From assembly GCF_014836905.1 (NCBI RefSeq), contig NZ_JACSPZ010000005.1, forward strand, positions 1 to 64,000: a stretch of DNA of 64,000 nt. Reading direction: 5' to 3'. Both the position numbers and the translations under genes were made by a program. Under the pieces are notes generated by a model that ran no database searches, had not been told where the DNA came from, and saw only the letters and a program-made list of their open reading frames with translations. Below are positions 26,281 to 36,121 of this stretch, piece by piece. This DNA comes from Solibacillus faecavium. GTDB lineage: Bacteria > Bacillota > Bacilli > Bacillales_A > Planococcaceae. How positions within the stretch are numbered: the first letter of the stretch is position 1; each line of letters begins with the position of its first letter.

Positions 26281-28026
26281 CTACGCTGAGTAGTCGCGTT
26301 TACGTGGTGGAATTAACGAAACGTCTACTTCTGCATAAGAAATAATTGGTTCGCCCGTTGCAGGGTCGAACTTCGCCATAGTTGTTTTTAAGAAGTTTTC
26401 ATCATCACGTTCTGGGAATTCTGGCTTATAGTGAGCACCACGAGATTCGTTACGTAATAATGCACCCTTAGTCATAACTTTAGCTAAATATAGCATGTTC
26501 TTTAACTGACGAGTGAAGTGGGCACCTTGATTCGACCATTTTTGAGTGTCGTTAATGTTGATGTTTTCCCAACGCTCTTGTAGCTCAGTTAATTTCGCAT
26601 AAGTTTCTTCTAATTTTGCGTTCACACGTACAACAGTCATGTTGTCAGTCATCCACTCACCTAGCTCTTTATGAAGTAAGTAAGCGTTTTCTGTACCATC
26701 CATGTTTAAGATAGCTTCCCATTTTTCTGTTTCTTCTTGTACGCGGCGAGTGTAGATTTCTTCTGGTAAATCTTCAGCATGCTTTTGAAGTCCTTTAATG
26801 TACTTCACAGCATTTGGTCCCGCAACCATACCACCGTAAATTGCTGATAATAGTGAGTTAGCACCTAAACGGTTTGCACCGTGTTGTGAGTAATCACATT
26901 CACCCGCAGCAAATAATCCAGGGATTTCAGTCATTTGGTCATAGTCGACCCATAATCCACCCATTGAATAGTGAACTGCCGGGAAGATTTTCATCGGTAA
27001 TTTACGTGGGTCATCCCCTACGAATTTCTCGTAGATTTCAATGATACCACCTAATTTAATATCTAATTCATGTGGATCTTTGTGGGATAGGTCTAAGTAT
27101 ACCATGTTTTCGCCATTAATACCCAGTTTTTGATTTACACACACATCAAAAATCTCACGTGTCGCGATATCACGTGGTACTAAGTTACCGTAAGCAGGGT
27201 ATTTTTCTTCTAGGAAGTACCATGGCTTACCGTCTTTATAAGTCCAAACACGTCCACCTTCACCACGAGCAGATTCTGACATTAGACGGTTTTTGTCATC
27301 GCCAGGAATTGCAGTTGGGTGAATTTGAATCATCTCACCATTTGAATATGTTGCACCTTGTTGATAAACAATCGATGCAGCAGAACCTGTGTTAATAACA
27401 GAGTTCGTTGTTTTACCGAAGATAATACCAGGTCCACCAGTAGCCATAATAACTGCATCACCACGGAATGAACGGATTTCTTCGCTTTTTAGATCTTGTG
27501 CTACGATACCACGGCAAACGCCTTCATCATCAAGCACCGCACCAAGGAATTCCCAGTGCTCATATTTTGTAACTAAACCAGCAACTTCTTGAGCACGAAC
27601 TTGCTCATCTAGTGCGTATAATAATTGTTGACCTGTTGTAGCACCAGAGAATGCTGTACGGTGCATTAACGTACCGCCGAAACGACGGAAATCAAGTAAA
27701 CCTTCTGGCGTACGGTTGAACATTACACCCATACGGTCCATTAAGTGGATAATTCCAGGGGCTGCATCACACATACCCTTAACTGGTGGTTGGTTCGCTA
27801 AGAAGTCTCCACCGTAAACTGTATCGTCAAAGTGGATCCATGGAGAATCCCCTTCACCTTTTGTATTTACTGCTCCGTTAATTCCGCCTTGTGCACATAC
27901 AGAGTGTGAACGTTTTACTGGAACTAACGAGAATAATTCAACTGCAGTACCAACTTCAGCTGCTTTAATCGTAGCCATTAAGCCTGCTAAACCGCCACCA
28001 ACGACGATTACTTTACTCTTTGCCAT
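26281..28026 (-). CDS. sdhA: Succinate dehydrogenase flavoprotein subunit
   Basis: 581 residues. Oxidises succinate to fumarate; FAD is attached covalently. The Rossmann motif VVGGGLAGLMA lies at residues 8-18, the flavinylation His is in SHSVCAQGGING (near 43), and the active-site segment HPTAIPGDDK and arginine in SESARGEGG are intact. It is an intracellular peripheral membrane subunit. It precedes sdhB by 16 bp and follows sdhC by 92 bp with an intervening GAGGAGTGAG ribosome site. Confidence 0.97.
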   Translation of the reverse strand: MAKSKVIVVGGGLAGLMATIKAAEVGTAVELFSLVPVKRSHSVCAQGGINGAVNTKGEGDSPWIHFDDTVYGGDFLANQPPVKGMCDAAPGIIHLMDRMGVMFNRTPEGLLDFRRFGGTLMHRTAFSGATTGQQLLYALDEQVRAQEVAGLVTKYEHWEFLGAVLDDEGVCRGIVAQDLKSEEIRSFRGDAVIMATGGPGIIFGKTTNSVINTGSAASIVYQQGATYSNGEMIQIHPTAIPGDDKNRLMSESARGEGGRVWTYKDGKPWYFLEEKYPAYGNLVPRDIATREIFDVCVNQKLGINGENMVYLDLSHKDPHELDIKLGGIIEIYEKFVGDDPRKLPMKIFPAVHYSMGGLWVDYDQMTEIPGLFAAGECDYSQHGANRLGANSLLSAIYGGMVAGPNAVKYIKGLQKHAEDLPEEIYTRRVQEETEKWEAILNMDGTENAYLLHKELGEWMTDNMTVVRVNAKLEETYAKLTELQERWENININDTQKWSNQGAHFTRQLKNMLYLAKVMTKGALLRNESRGAHYKPEFPERDDENFLKTTMAKFDPATGEPIISYAEVDVSLIPPRKRDYSA

Positions 28027-28118
28027 GATTATTTCTCACTCCTCATTAATTGCTAATTACTTTTACTCATAATTCATCTGAACTGTCTTAATAACTGTAT
28101 ATTAGTGGTCAAGTTAAA

Positions 28119-28736
28119 CTAAACAGCGAATGAAATGATAGCTGCAACACCTATGATTGCTAAAATTACGAAGAATAATAACGTAACATAAGTTGTAATC
28201 TGTTGAGATTTTTTAGACTGTGTAATACCCCAGCTCACTAAGAATGACCATAGACCGTTCGCTAAGTGGAATGCTGCTGATACGATACCGACAATATAGA
28301 ATGCCAACATTAATGGGTTATCTACGATTTCTACCATCATATCGAAGTTAACTTCAGCGCCAAATGCTTTTTGAACACGCGTTTGGAAAATGTGCCATGC
28401 AATGAAGATTACAAGGAAGATTCCTGTGAAACGTTGTAAAGCAAACATCCAGTTACGGAACGTGCTGAAACGACCCGTATTGTGTGTAGATGTAAATGCA
28501 ATAAACACACCATAGAATCCGTGGAACATTAATGGAATATAAATAATAATCCATTCCATTGCTAACAATAACGAGTGCGGAACTAATTCCATCATACCTG
28601 TTGCGTTATTGTAAACCTCTTCACCACCAACTGCAGTGAAGTTCAAAGACAAGTGGAACACCAAGAACAACCCGACAGGAACTACACCTAATAACGAGTG
28701 TAAGCGGCGCCATAAAAATTCACGATCTTTCGACAA
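28119..28736 (-). CDS. sdhC: Succinate dehydrogenase cytochrome b558 subunit
   Basis: 205 residues, five transmembrane helices, the di-heme anchor of type-B succinate:menaquinone reductase. The start is TTG at 28736, eight bases after AAGGGGGG; an upstream in-frame ATG would add 29 residues unlike the family. With the TTG start the likely heme-axial histidines fall at 28, 72, 115 and 157, close to 28, 70, 113 and 155 recalled for B. subtilis SdhC, which supports the choice. A consensus promoter lies about 110 bp upstream. Confidence 0.95.
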   Translation of the reverse strand: MSKDREFLWRRLHSLLGVVPVGLFLVFHLSLNFTAVGGEEVYNNATGMMELVPHSLLLAMEWIIIYIPLMFHGFYGVFIAFTSTHNTGRFSTFRNWMFALQRFTGIFLVIFIAWHIFQTRVQKAFGAEVNFDMMVEIVDNPLMLAFYIVGIVSAAFHLANGLWSFLVSWGITQSKKSQQITTYVTLLFFVILAIIGVAAIISFAV

Positions 28737-28845
28737 AACTGTTACCCCCCTTAGTACTTGAAATACACAAGTGCAACGCCTCAAATTTGTAAACGTTGTG
28801 TTATTGACTGCGCATTTCATCATGGTACAATATTATGACATGTCC

Positions 28846-28874
28846 ATTGTACTCTCAACAGATACTAGCGTCAA
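28846..28874 (-). promoter_or_regulatory. SigA promoter of sdhCAB
   Basis: Minus strand: -35 TTGACG (28869-28874), 17-bp spacer, -10 TACAAT (28846-28851). It gives an untranslated leader of about 100 bases before the sdhC TTG start. Confidence 0.8.
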
Positions 28875-29022
28875 GGTAACGAGGGATATTTTATAATCAT
28901 TTTAAAGACGGATTTTTGCTATATTAAGTCCAGTTTTTTCTACTTATAACTATTTTCTTCCTGAAAGAATGAAAATTATAAGAAAATTTATGAAAGAGGT
29001 TTTTAATATGGAGGGGTACAAA

Positions 29023-29424
29023 ATGAAAACGATTCCAAGTTTTGGATATGAAATCCTTCGCGATCATCTTCTACCATCGATTTTAGGTAAGCATGAGGAA
29101 GATGTTTTATATTGGGCAGGGAAAGAACTAGCACGTAAATTTCCGCTATTTTCCATGGATGAGCTTCCTTCATTTTTCGGGGAGGCCGGCTGGGGTCAGT
29201 TAATTTTGGAGAAAGAAATAAAGGATGAACTTCATTACATACTTATGACGACCGAGGAAATGTCGATTAATATTGAGCAACGCTGTTTTCGTTTAGAAGC
29301 AGGCTTTTTAGCTGAGCAAAAGCAAAAACAACTTGGCTATTTAACGGAATGCTATGAAGAAAAAATCGAAAAGAAGAATTACGTCAAATTCATTTTAAAG
29401 TGGGATTTAAAAGAGAAGATTTGA
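29023..29424 (+). CDS. yslB: YslB family protein (DUF2507)
   Basis: About 133 residues. The YslB pattern is clear: YEILRDHLLPSILGKHEEDVLYWAGKELARKFP, then FFGEAGWG, RLEAGFLAEQ and a final VKFILKWDLK; these match the DUF2507 family, which has a V4R-like or heme-NO-binding-like fold and unknown function. Two ATG starts are plausible: 29023 after GGAGGGG (chosen) and 29008 after AAAGAGG. It lies between sdhC and lysC on the opposite strand, the same neighbourhood as in B. subtilis. Confidence 0.85.
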   Translation: MKTIPSFGYEILRDHLLPSILGKHEEDVLYWAGKELARKFPLFSMDELPSFFGEAGWGQLILEKEIKDELHYILMTTEEMSINIEQRCFRLEAGFLAEQKQKQLGYLTECYEEKIEKKNYVKFILKWDLKEKI

Positions 29425-29432
29425 GCGTAAAT

Positions 29433-29467
29433 AAAAACTGCTGCTTTTTAAAAGCTAGCAGTTTTTT
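29433..29467 (+). terminator. Terminator after yslB
   Basis: AAAACTGCT pairs with AGCAGTTTT with an additional inner GCTTTT/AAAAGC pairing, followed by T6 on the plus strand. Confidence 0.8.
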
Positions 29468-29549
29468 AGTTTCTTTAACATAGAAATATAGTTATATCAT
29501 TCTTGATTACCACTAGTAAAGACTCTCCACTCTGTCTCGTATCTTTATT

Positions 29550-30782
29550 TTAAGAAGCGGGAACTTCTTTCATTGCTATATTAAATTCCTCATGCAAAGC
29601 ATTGGCAGCGCGCACCATTTCTTCTTGTGGCACAACGACCGACACTTTTATTTCAGATGTGCTAACCATTTTAACCGGAATATGCTCACGTCCCAGACGC
29701 GCAAACATACGTGCTGCGACTCCAGGGTTTGAAGTCATTGCTGATCCAATAATCGATACTTTAGCCAATCCGATTTCAAAATCTGCAAAACTAAATCCAA
29801 GTGACAATTTACTCGACTCTAATACACGTAAAGCATCAGCAAATTCTTCTTTTGAAATTGTAAAAGAAATTGTAGGCTTAATCCCGTCAATAACTGCCTG
29901 CACAATAATATCAACATTAATATCATTTTCCGCTAAAACACTAAATACTTCGGCTAATGACGCTGTTTCATATGAATCATATCCGATCGTTAAACGAATA
30001 ATATCAGATTCATATGCCACCCCGCGCACAAGTAAATTTTTTTCCATGTCTACATCCCCTTTTATTAATGTACCTTCTACGTCTTCGGTAGCTGAGCGTA
30101 CAACGATTGGCATATTGTAATTTTTTGCAAGCTCAACTGCTCGAGGATGCAAAATTTTGGTACCTAAATTGGAAAACTCCAACATTTCATCATATGAAAT
30201 TACAGATAATTTCGTAGCATCCTCCACTAGCTGCGGATCTGCCGTATAAATGCCTTCTACCGTTGAATAAATATCAACACGTTCCGCATTTAAGGCGATG
30301 GCTAATGCAACGGCGGAAGTTTCAGAACCGCCTTTCCCCAAAGTCGAAATGTTGTCTGTGTATGTTATTCCTTGGAATCCTGATACAACAACGATCTCTC
30401 CTAGTTCAAAATGTTTTTCAAAACGCTTATTAACTATAGAATCAATTCGGGCATTTCCATATTTTTCATTTGTTTGGATACCTGCCTGCCAACCGGCAAG
30501 TGACACTGCTTTTCCCCCATGCTCCTGAATTGCTAAAGCAAGAAGGACGCTTGTTATCTGCGCTCCCGTAGAGATTAATGCATCCATTTCACGCTTCGAC
30601 GGTTCATGAGTAATTTCCGAGGCAAATTGCCGTAAATTTTGACGAATGGACGTCATCGAAGAAACGACAACGACTAAGTTTATGCCACGACCTTGCTCTT
30701 TTATCACCTTTTTTGCTACCTGTACTATTTTTTCTGTTGTTGCCAACATTGGTCCACCAAACTTTACTACAACTGTCTGCAA
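29550..30782 (-). CDS. lysC: Aspartokinase (LysC type) with divergent active-site motifs
   Basis: About 410 residues. Overall an aspartate kinase of the B. subtilis LysC (AK II) type: N-terminal kinase domain and two C-terminal ACT domains (VSIIGSAMTSNPGVAARMFARLG is typical). It would phosphorylate L-aspartate at the head of the lysine pathway. The start is TTG at 30782, six bases after AAGGGGTGG; the longer frame starts inside the riboswitch terminator. It is preceded by a lysine riboswitch. Several kinase motifs deviate: KFGGPML for KFGGTSV, SSMTSIRQ for SAMGKSTD, STGAQ for (S/A)TGEQ, and GKGGSETS for GRGGSDTT. Activity is therefore uncertain. Confidence 0.88.
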   Translation of the reverse strand: MQTVVVKFGGPMLATTEKIVQVAKKVIKEQGRGINLVVVVSSMTSIRQNLRQFASEITHEPSKREMDALISTGAQITSVLLALAIQEHGGKAVSLAGWQAGIQTNEKYGNARIDSIVNKRFEKHFELGEIVVVSGFQGITYTDNISTLGKGGSETSAVALAIALNAERVDIYSTVEGIYTADPQLVEDATKLSVISYDEMLEFSNLGTKILHPRAVELAKNYNMPIVVRSATEDVEGTLIKGDVDMEKNLLVRGVAYESDIIRLTIGYDSYETASLAEVFSVLAENDINVDIIVQAVIDGIKPTISFTISKEEFADALRVLESSKLSLGFSFADFEIGLAKVSIIGSAMTSNPGVAARMFARLGREHIPVKMVSTSEIKVSVVVPQEEMVRAANALHEEFNIAMKEVPAS

Positions 30783-30810
30783 TGTCTTCCACCCCTTATT
30801 TTTTTCCATC

Positions 30811-30847
30811 AAAAAAGCGACCTTCCATATGTTCATGGAAAGTCGCC
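30811..30847 (-). terminator. Regulated terminator of the lysine riboswitch
   Basis: Minus strand: GGCGACTTTCC pairs with GGAAGGTCGC across a 9-base loop, followed by T6. It lies between the aptamer and the lysC TTG start, about 30 bp before it, and is the expected expression platform. Confidence 0.88.
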
Positions 30848-30879
30848 GTCAATACAAATAAAAGTTTATATGTTTTTCA

Positions 30880-31050
30880 GGATAGCTCTCCAGAACATAA
30901 AGTTCTGACAATCTTACATTTCTTAAATGCAAAACCAGCAAAACACGTGAACAATACGTATTTCACTTCGGCAGAATTCCCTTTCAATTGCTGTCGCTGG
31001 AATTGTTCTTCCTCGAGCAATTTACTCTTAAATACTGCACCTCTATCGTT
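30880..31050 (-). promoter_or_regulatory. Lysine riboswitch (L box) upstream of lysC
   Basis: The minus strand shows the ordered L-box conserved segments: GATAGAGGTGC, AAGAGTA, CGAGGAAG, GAAAGGGAATTCTGCCGAAG, GCTGG, AAGAAATGTAAGATTGTCAG and the closing GAGAGCTATC that pairs with GATAG to form P1. A terminator follows at 30811-30847. Lysine binding should favour termination and turn off lysC. It lies in the gap after uvrC, whose stop is at 31088. Confidence 0.93.
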
Positions 31051-31087
31051 TATTAACTATTGAATTGTCTTTTATAGTAACACAACA

Positions 31088-32878
31088 TTATTCTTTATTC
31101 AATGATGCTTCGTGAAAGTGACGATAAATTACTTCTGCCAATTTGGCAGGAACCCCGGCTTCTTGCAATTGTAACTCTGTTGCTTCCCTAATTTTTTTTA
31201 CCGATCCAAAATGCTTCATAAGTTGCTGTTTACGTTTCGGTCCTATACCCGGAATGCCATCAAGAACGGATGTAATTGCATTCGTCTGATGTTGCTGACG
31301 CAAAAATGTAATGGCAAATCGGTGTACCTCATCTTGTATACGTTGCAATAAGTAAAAACCATCACTTGTCCGTTTTAAAGGTACAACTTCTGGTGGAGCG
31401 CCAAATAACAGTTGGGATGTGTTATGCTTATCGTCTTTTGCAAGACCTGCTATTGGAATCATTAATCCTAGCTCATCTTCTATTACTTCTCTTGCAACCT
31501 CCATTTGTCCTTTTCCTCCATCGATTAGGATTAAGTCCGGTAATGGCAAGCTTTCTCGTAATACCCGCGTATAACGGCGCCGAATGACTTCTTGCATCGC
31601 CCCATAGTCATCATGTTTTGCGGCTTCTCGTGTTTTATATTTCCGGTATTCCTTTTTTGCAGGCTTCCCGTCTACAAACACAACCATTGCAGAAACAGGA
31701 TCAGCACCATGCATATGACTATTATCAAATGCTTCGATACGAAGTGGTAATGGAATTTGCATAGCTTCGGCAAGTGCTTCACAAGCTCCTACTGTACGTT
31801 CTTCCTGACGCTCAATTAACTGGAATTTTCCATGTATTGCAATATTGGCATTTTTCATAGCTAAATCGACCAGCTCTTTTTTTGTACCGCGCTTTGGTGT
31901 CTGCACCTTTACGTTTAAAAGCTTTTGCAAAATCGTACCATCAATCGTCTTTGGTACAAAAATCTCTTTCGGCAGTAAATGATGTGGCTGCTCGTAAAAT
32001 CGTCCGACAAATGTTAAAAATTCTTCTTCTGCCTCGTTATATATAGGGAAAATCGATACATCACGTTCAATTAATTTTCCTTGCCGTACAAAAAATACTT
32101 GTACACACATCCACCCTTTTTCGACAGCATAGCCAAATACATCCCGATTGCTTAAATCATCCGATACGATTTTTTGCTTTTGCATAACCTGCTCGATATG
32201 TGCAATTAAATCCCGGAATTCCTTCGCCCGTTCAAATTCCAGCTTTTCGGCTGCATCGAGCATTTTTTGCTGAAGATCTTTCTGTATTTCTTCGACACCA
32301 CCGTTTAAAAACTTTGAAATTTCACCTATCATTTCATCATATACTTGTTTTTCAATTTCTTTTACACAAGGTGCTAAGCATTGCCCTAAATGATAATACA
32401 GGCATACTTGATTTGGCAGATGTGTACATTTACGAAGTGGATATAAACGATCGAGCAATTTCCGCGTTTCATTGGCCGCATACGCGTTTGGATAAGGCCC
32501 AAAATATTTTGCCTTATCCTTTTTTACTTTCCTTGTCGTTATTATTCGAGGGTAACGTTCATTCGTTATTTTTATATAAGGGTATGTTTTATCATCTGTT
32601 AGCTTTACATTATATTTCGGATCATGTAATTTGATCAAATTCAGTTCAAGTATAAGCGCTTCGAGATCACTTGAAGTTACAATATATTCAAAGTCCTCTA
32701 TTTCACTGACTAATCTGGCTGTTTTACCATCATGACTTCCCGTAAAATACGAACGCACTCGGTTTTTTAACACTTTTGCCTTGCCGACATATATAATCGT
32801 CCCTTGACGGTCTTTCATAATATAGCAGCCGGATTCATTCGGTAATATTTCTAGCTTTGCTTTAATATTTGCATTCAT
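31088..32878 (-). CDS. uvrC: Excinuclease ABC subunit C
   Basis: 596 residues. Makes the 3' and 5' incisions in nucleotide excision repair with UvrA and UvrB. The GIY-YIG domain is at the start ([21 protein letters not shown]), the UvrB-binding UVR segment lies near 195-230, the RNase H-like 5' nuclease is in the middle ([17 protein letters not shown]), and tandem helix-hairpin-helix motifs end the protein ([17 protein letters not shown]). The ATG at 32878 follows AGGTGAGA and fits the family; a frame from 32902 is longer by eight residues. Confidence 0.97.
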   Translation of the reverse strand: MNANIKAKLEILPNESGCYIMKDRQGTIIYVGKAKVLKNRVRSYFTGSHDGKTARLVSEIEDFEYIVTSSDLEALILELNLIKLHDPKYNVKLTDDKTYPYIKITNERYPRIITTRKVKKDKAKYFGPYPNAYAANETRKLLDRLYPLRKCTHLPNQVCLYYHLGQCLAPCVKEIEKQVYDEMIGEISKFLNGGVEEIQKDLQQKMLDAAEKLEFERAKEFRDLIAHIEQVMQKQKIVSDDLSNRDVFGYAVEKGWMCVQVFFVRQGKLIERDVSIFPIYNEAEEEFLTFVGRFYEQPHHLLPKEIFVPKTIDGTILQKLLNVKVQTPKRGTKKELVDLAMKNANIAIHGKFQLIERQEERTVGACEALAEAMQIPLPLRIEAFDNSHMHGADPVSAMVVFVDGKPAKKEYRKYKTREAAKHDDYGAMQEVIRRRYTRVLRESLPLPDLILIDGGKGQMEVAREVIEDELGLMIPIAGLAKDDKHNTSQLLFGAPPEVVPLKRTSDGFYLLQRIQDEVHRFAITFLRQQHQTNAITSVLDGIPGIGPKRKQQLMKHFGSVKKIREATELQLQEAGVPAKLAEVIYRHFHEASLNKE

Positions 32879-32932
32879 ATTCTCACCTATTGGATATGTC
32901 ATTCACTTTATTTTAACTGATAGTCCCATAAG

Positions 32933-32967
32933 AAAAAAGCCGTACACCTTATTAGGCATACGGCTTT
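32933..32967 (-). terminator. Terminator after trxA
   Basis: Minus strand: AAAGCCGTATGCC pairs with GGTGTACGGCTTT, followed by a T6 run, 10 bp after the trxA stop. Confidence 0.9.
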
Positions 32968-32976
32968 GCAAATTGA

Positions 32977-33291
32977 TTATTTGTTGTCGTTAATAAAGTC
33001 GATTAAAGCTTCTTTTGGCATGAAGCCAGCAGTTTTTGCTTTTAATTCACCATCAACAAATAATAATAATGATGGGATTGACATGATTTGATAATCAGCA
33101 GCAGTGCCTTGGTTGTTATCTACGTCAACTTTTACGATTTTTACTTCGTTACCGATTTCTGCATCTAATTCTTCAAGAACTGGAGCAATCATTTTACATG
33201 GTCCGCACCATGCTGCCCAAAAGTCTACTAAAACTGTGCCGTTTGAAATTTCCTGTGGGAAAGTTTGATCTGTACCGTGTACAATTGCCAT
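32977..33291 (-). CDS. trxA: Thioredoxin
   Basis: 104 residues, the standard length. The redox motif WCGPC places the active cysteines at 29 and 32, with the buried Asp at residue 23 (VDFWA) and the cis-Pro in MSIPSLLLF. It is the general cytoplasmic disulfide reductant used by ribonucleotide reductase, PAPS reductase and others. An AAGGAGG ribosome site precedes the ATG, with an extended -10 promoter about 35 bp upstream. Confidence 0.97.
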   Translation of the reverse strand: MAIVHGTDQTFPQEISNGTVLVDFWAAWCGPCKMIAPVLEELDAEIGNEVKIVKVDVDNNQGTAADYQIMSIPSLLLFVDGELKAKTAGFMPKEALIDFINDNK

Positions 33292-33326
33292 AATAAAATA
33301 GCCTCCTTAAATAACATCTGGTTGTA

Positions 33327-33334
33327 GTATAGCA
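33327..33334 (-). promoter_or_regulatory. Extended -10 promoter for trxA
   Basis: Minus strand: TGC directly followed by TATACT, an extended -10 without a good -35. It is well placed for the trxA start and lies after the etfA terminator. Confidence 0.5.
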
Positions 33335-33428
33335 TGTTTTGCCATTTAAAAAGTAGTAAAATGCTTGGGAATATAAACAGATGACATTTTACAGTAGTTT
33401 TTCATATTGTTTGCACTTATTTTGACAT

Positions 33429-33460
33429 AAAAAGCTCCCCTCAAAACGAGGGAAGCTAGT
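33429..33460 (-). terminator. Terminator after etfA
   Basis: Minus strand: AGCTTCCCTC pairs with GAGGGGAGCT around GTTTT, followed by TTTTTAT. It closes the fadR-fadB-etfB-etfA operon. Confidence 0.85.
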
Positions 33461-33462
33461 CA

Positions 33463-34440
33463 TTATGCGTTTACTTTAAGTGCTTTAAACTCTTCGATTA
33501 ACATTGGTACTACTTCAAATAAATCGCCTACAATACCATAGTCCGCTACTTTGAAGATGTTTGCTTCCGGATCTTTATTAATGGCAACGATTACTTTTGA
33601 ATTCGACATACCAGCCATATGTTGGATAGCACCGGAAATACCAGCTGCAATATAAAGGTCCGGTGTTACAACTTTACCTGTTTGACCGATTTGTAATGAG
33701 TAATCACAATATTCAGCGTCACATGCACCACGAGAGGCACCTACTGCACCGCCTAGTAAATTAGCAAGCTCTTTTAATGGCTCGAACCCTTCTTCGGATT
33801 TTACCCCACGGCCACCAGCTACTACTACTTTTGCTTCTGAAAGGTCAACACCTTCTGTTGATTTACGGACAACTTCCTTAATGATTGTACGTAAATTTGT
33901 TATATCAACTGATACCGATGATACTTCACCAGAACGAGAACCATCTTTCTCTAAAGGCGCGATGTTGTTCGGACGGATTGTCGCAAAAATTACGCCGTCT
34001 TTAATTTTTACTTTCTCAAATGCTTTACCAGAATAAATCGGACGGATGAATACAGTATCATCGCCAGACCCTTCAATATCTGTTACATCCGAAATTAAAC
34101 CGGATTGTAAGCGAGAGGCAATTTTTGGTGATAAGTCTTTACCTAAAGATGTATGACCGAAGACAATTGCTTCTGGGCTTTCTTGTTCAACAACCGCTAA
34201 AATAGCTTGGCTGTAACCGTCAGATGTATAATTTTTCAAGTGTGGATGCTCAACTGTAATTACGCGGCTTGCACCATAGGCAACTAACTCTTGAGCTAAA
34301 TCCGTTACTGAATCCCCTACTAATAATCCTACTACTTCTCCACCGTCAGCGATTTGTGAACCTGCTGCGATTGCTTCAAATGTAACGTTACGTAAGCTCC
34401 CATCTCGAACCTCACCTAACACTAAAACTTTCTTTGTCAT
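33463..34440 (-). CDS. etfA: Electron transfer flavoprotein alpha subunit
   Basis: 325 residues. Forms the FAD-binding heterodimer with EtfB that accepts electrons from acyl-CoA dehydrogenases. The C-terminal FAD site is typical: [39 protein letters not shown], then [14 protein letters not shown] and [20 protein letters not shown]. The ATG at 34440 follows GGAGGGA; a frame from 34461 adds seven residues. It lies 59 bp after etfB and is the last gene of the fatty-acid oxidation operon. Confidence 0.97.
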   Translation of the reverse strand: MTKKVLVLGEVRDGSLRNVTFEAIAAGSQIADGGEVVGLLVGDSVTDLAQELVAYGASRVITVEHPHLKNYTSDGYSQAILAVVEQESPEAIVFGHTSLGKDLSPKIASRLQSGLISDVTDIEGSGDDTVFIRPIYSGKAFEKVKIKDGVIFATIRPNNIAPLEKDGSRSGEVSSVSVDITNLRTIIKEVVRKSTEGVDLSEAKVVVAGGRGVKSEEGFEPLKELANLLGGAVGASRGACDAEYCDYSLQIGQTGKVVTPDLYIAAGISGAIQHMAGMSNSKVIVAINKDPEANIFKVADYGIVGDLFEVVPMLIEEFKALKVNA

Positions 34441-34498
34441 AAAATATCCCTCCATTACCATCTTCGTAAAAATTTTCGTTTCTCAAGTTGATATTCTA

Positions 34499-35272
34499 TT
34501 AGATTACTTTTGCTTCACTATGAAGTAAGTTTACTAATTCTTTTACCTGCGCTGAAAGATCCCCTTCTAATACACGACCAGCTGCTTTTTGTGGCGGCAA
34601 GTAAATTTCAACTGTTTCTACTTTTACTTCAACATCGTCTTCATCGATATCTAAATCATCTAACTCCAACTCTTCAAGCGGCTTTTTCTTCGCTTTCATA
34701 ATGCCTGGTAAAGATGGGTAACGTGGCTCATTTAACCCTTGTTGAGCTGTTACTAATAATGGTAAAGATGTTTCTAATACTTCAGAGTCACCTTCAATAT
34801 CTCGTACAATTTTAACATTTGTCCCATCAATTTCTAAGTTTGTAACAGTTGTTACGTAATTAATTCCAAGTAAATCTGCAAGACGAGGACCTACTTGCCC
34901 TGAACCACCATCAATTGCAACGTTACCAGCTAAAATTAAATCTGCTACTTTATCTTTTAAATATTCCGATAGAATATAAGCTGAAGAATACTGGTCAAGC
35001 TCATCTAAATCATCTTCTGTATTAATTAATACCGCTTCGTCAGCACCCATTGCTAAAGCTGTACGTAATTGCTTTTCTGCATCTTCGCCACCGATTGTCA
35101 CAACTGTTACTTTACCGCCTAATGCGTCACGCTTTTGAATTGCTTCTTCAATTGCATACTCATCATATGGGTTGATGATGAACTCAGCACCATCTTCTTG
35201 AATTTTACCGCCTGATACGACGATTTTTTCTTCTGTGTCAAAAGTACGTTTTACTAATACGAAAATATTCAT
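34499..35272 (-). CDS. etfB: Electron transfer flavoprotein beta subunit
   Basis: 257 residues, partner of EtfA. It carries the AMP-binding region typical of the subunit (LILAGNVAIDGGSGQVGPRLADLLG) and the recognition-loop segment near EPRYPSLPGIMKAKKKPLE. Passes electrons from beta-oxidation to the quinone pool. A TAGGAGGT ribosome site precedes the ATG. It lies between fadB and etfA in the FadR-controlled operon. Confidence 0.97.
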   Translation of the reverse strand: MNIFVLVKRTFDTEEKIVVSGGKIQEDGAEFIINPYDEYAIEEAIQKRDALGGKVTVVTIGGEDAEKQLRTALAMGADEAVLINTEDDLDELDQYSSAYILSEYLKDKVADLILAGNVAIDGGSGQVGPRLADLLGINYVTTVTNLEIDGTNVKIVRDIEGDSEVLETSLPLLVTAQQGLNEPRYPSLPGIMKAKKKPLEELELDDLDIDEDDVEVKVETVEIYLPPQKAAGRVLEGDLSAQVKELVNLLHSEAKVI

Positions 35273-35332
35273 AATCTAGACCTCCTAAAAGCTTTTAATT
35301 TAATCCCGTAAAAACGGGGCGGATACATTTGT

Positions 35333-36106
35333 TTACTTTCCTGTAAATACTGGTTCACGTTTTTCAATAAATGCATGGATACCTTCTTTTGCATCTTCTG
35401 AAACAAATACATCCCCAAAGCTGTTCGCTTCTGCATTTACACCATCATAGTAGGACGATGGTTTTGAATAATTAAGCATTTGAATAGCTGCCTTTAACGC
35501 AATTGGTGATTTCTTTGCAATTTTCTTCGCAATTTTTAAAGTTTCTGTCAGGAGCTCTTCATCAGAGAAAGCACGATTTGCTAATCCCCATTCTACAGCT
35601 TCCTTTCCAGAAATCGGATCGCTTGTGAACATCATTTCAGCTGCTTTCGCAACCCCTACATAGCGAGGTAAACGCTGTGTTCCTGCAAAACCAGGAATTA
35701 GGCCAAGTGATAATTCAGGAAGTCCAAGTTTTGCGGATTCAGTTACGAAACGCATATGGCATCCCATCGCAAGTTCTAAACCTCCACCTAATGCTGCACC
35801 GTGAATGGCAGCAATTACAGGTTTACTGAATGTTTCAACACGTTCAAAGACGTCCTGTCCTTTTTTTGCCAATCCCGTAAACTCTTCACCTGTCTGTACA
35901 TTTGTAAATTCTTTAATATCAGCGCCGGCAGAGAAGAATCGTCCCTCACCATGGATGACAATGACGCGTACAGTTTCATCATTTTCAACAGCATCTAATA
36001 GTGCATTAACATCTTGGATTAAGCCTTGTGAAAGTGCATTGGCTGGTGGTCTTGAAATAGTAGCAATAGCTACCCCTTCTTCTACTTTCCAACTTAGAAA
36101 CTCCAT
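35333..36106 (-). CDS. fadB: Enoyl-CoA hydratase (FadB, YsiB)
   Basis: 257 residues, single-domain crotonase. It hydrates 2-enoyl-CoA in beta-oxidation. The oxyanion-hole segments are [11 protein letters not shown] (residues 58-68) and [19 protein letters not shown]; the catalytic glutamate position is in [20 protein letters not shown], where Glu of the PELSLG motif is present. It follows fadR by 15 bp and precedes etfB, the same order as ysiA-ysiB-etfB-etfA in B. subtilis. Confidence 0.93.
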   Translation of the reverse strand: MEFLSWKVEEGVAIATISRPPANALSQGLIQDVNALLDAVENDETVRVIVIHGEGRFFSAGADIKEFTNVQTGEEFTGLAKKGQDVFERVETFSKPVIAAIHGAALGGGLELAMGCHMRFVTESAKLGLPELSLGLIPGFAGTQRLPRYVGVAKAAEMMFTSDPISGKEAVEWGLANRAFSDEELLTETLKIAKKIAKKSPIALKAAIQMLNYSKPSSYYDGVNAEANSFGDVFVSEDAKEGIHAFIEKREPVFTGK

Positions 36107-36121
36107 TTCTCTACATCCCCT

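Noticed and set aside
29602-30120. 172-codon plus-strand frame inside lysC
   Set aside because: Mirror frame of the aspartokinase; no ribosome site and no family resemblance.
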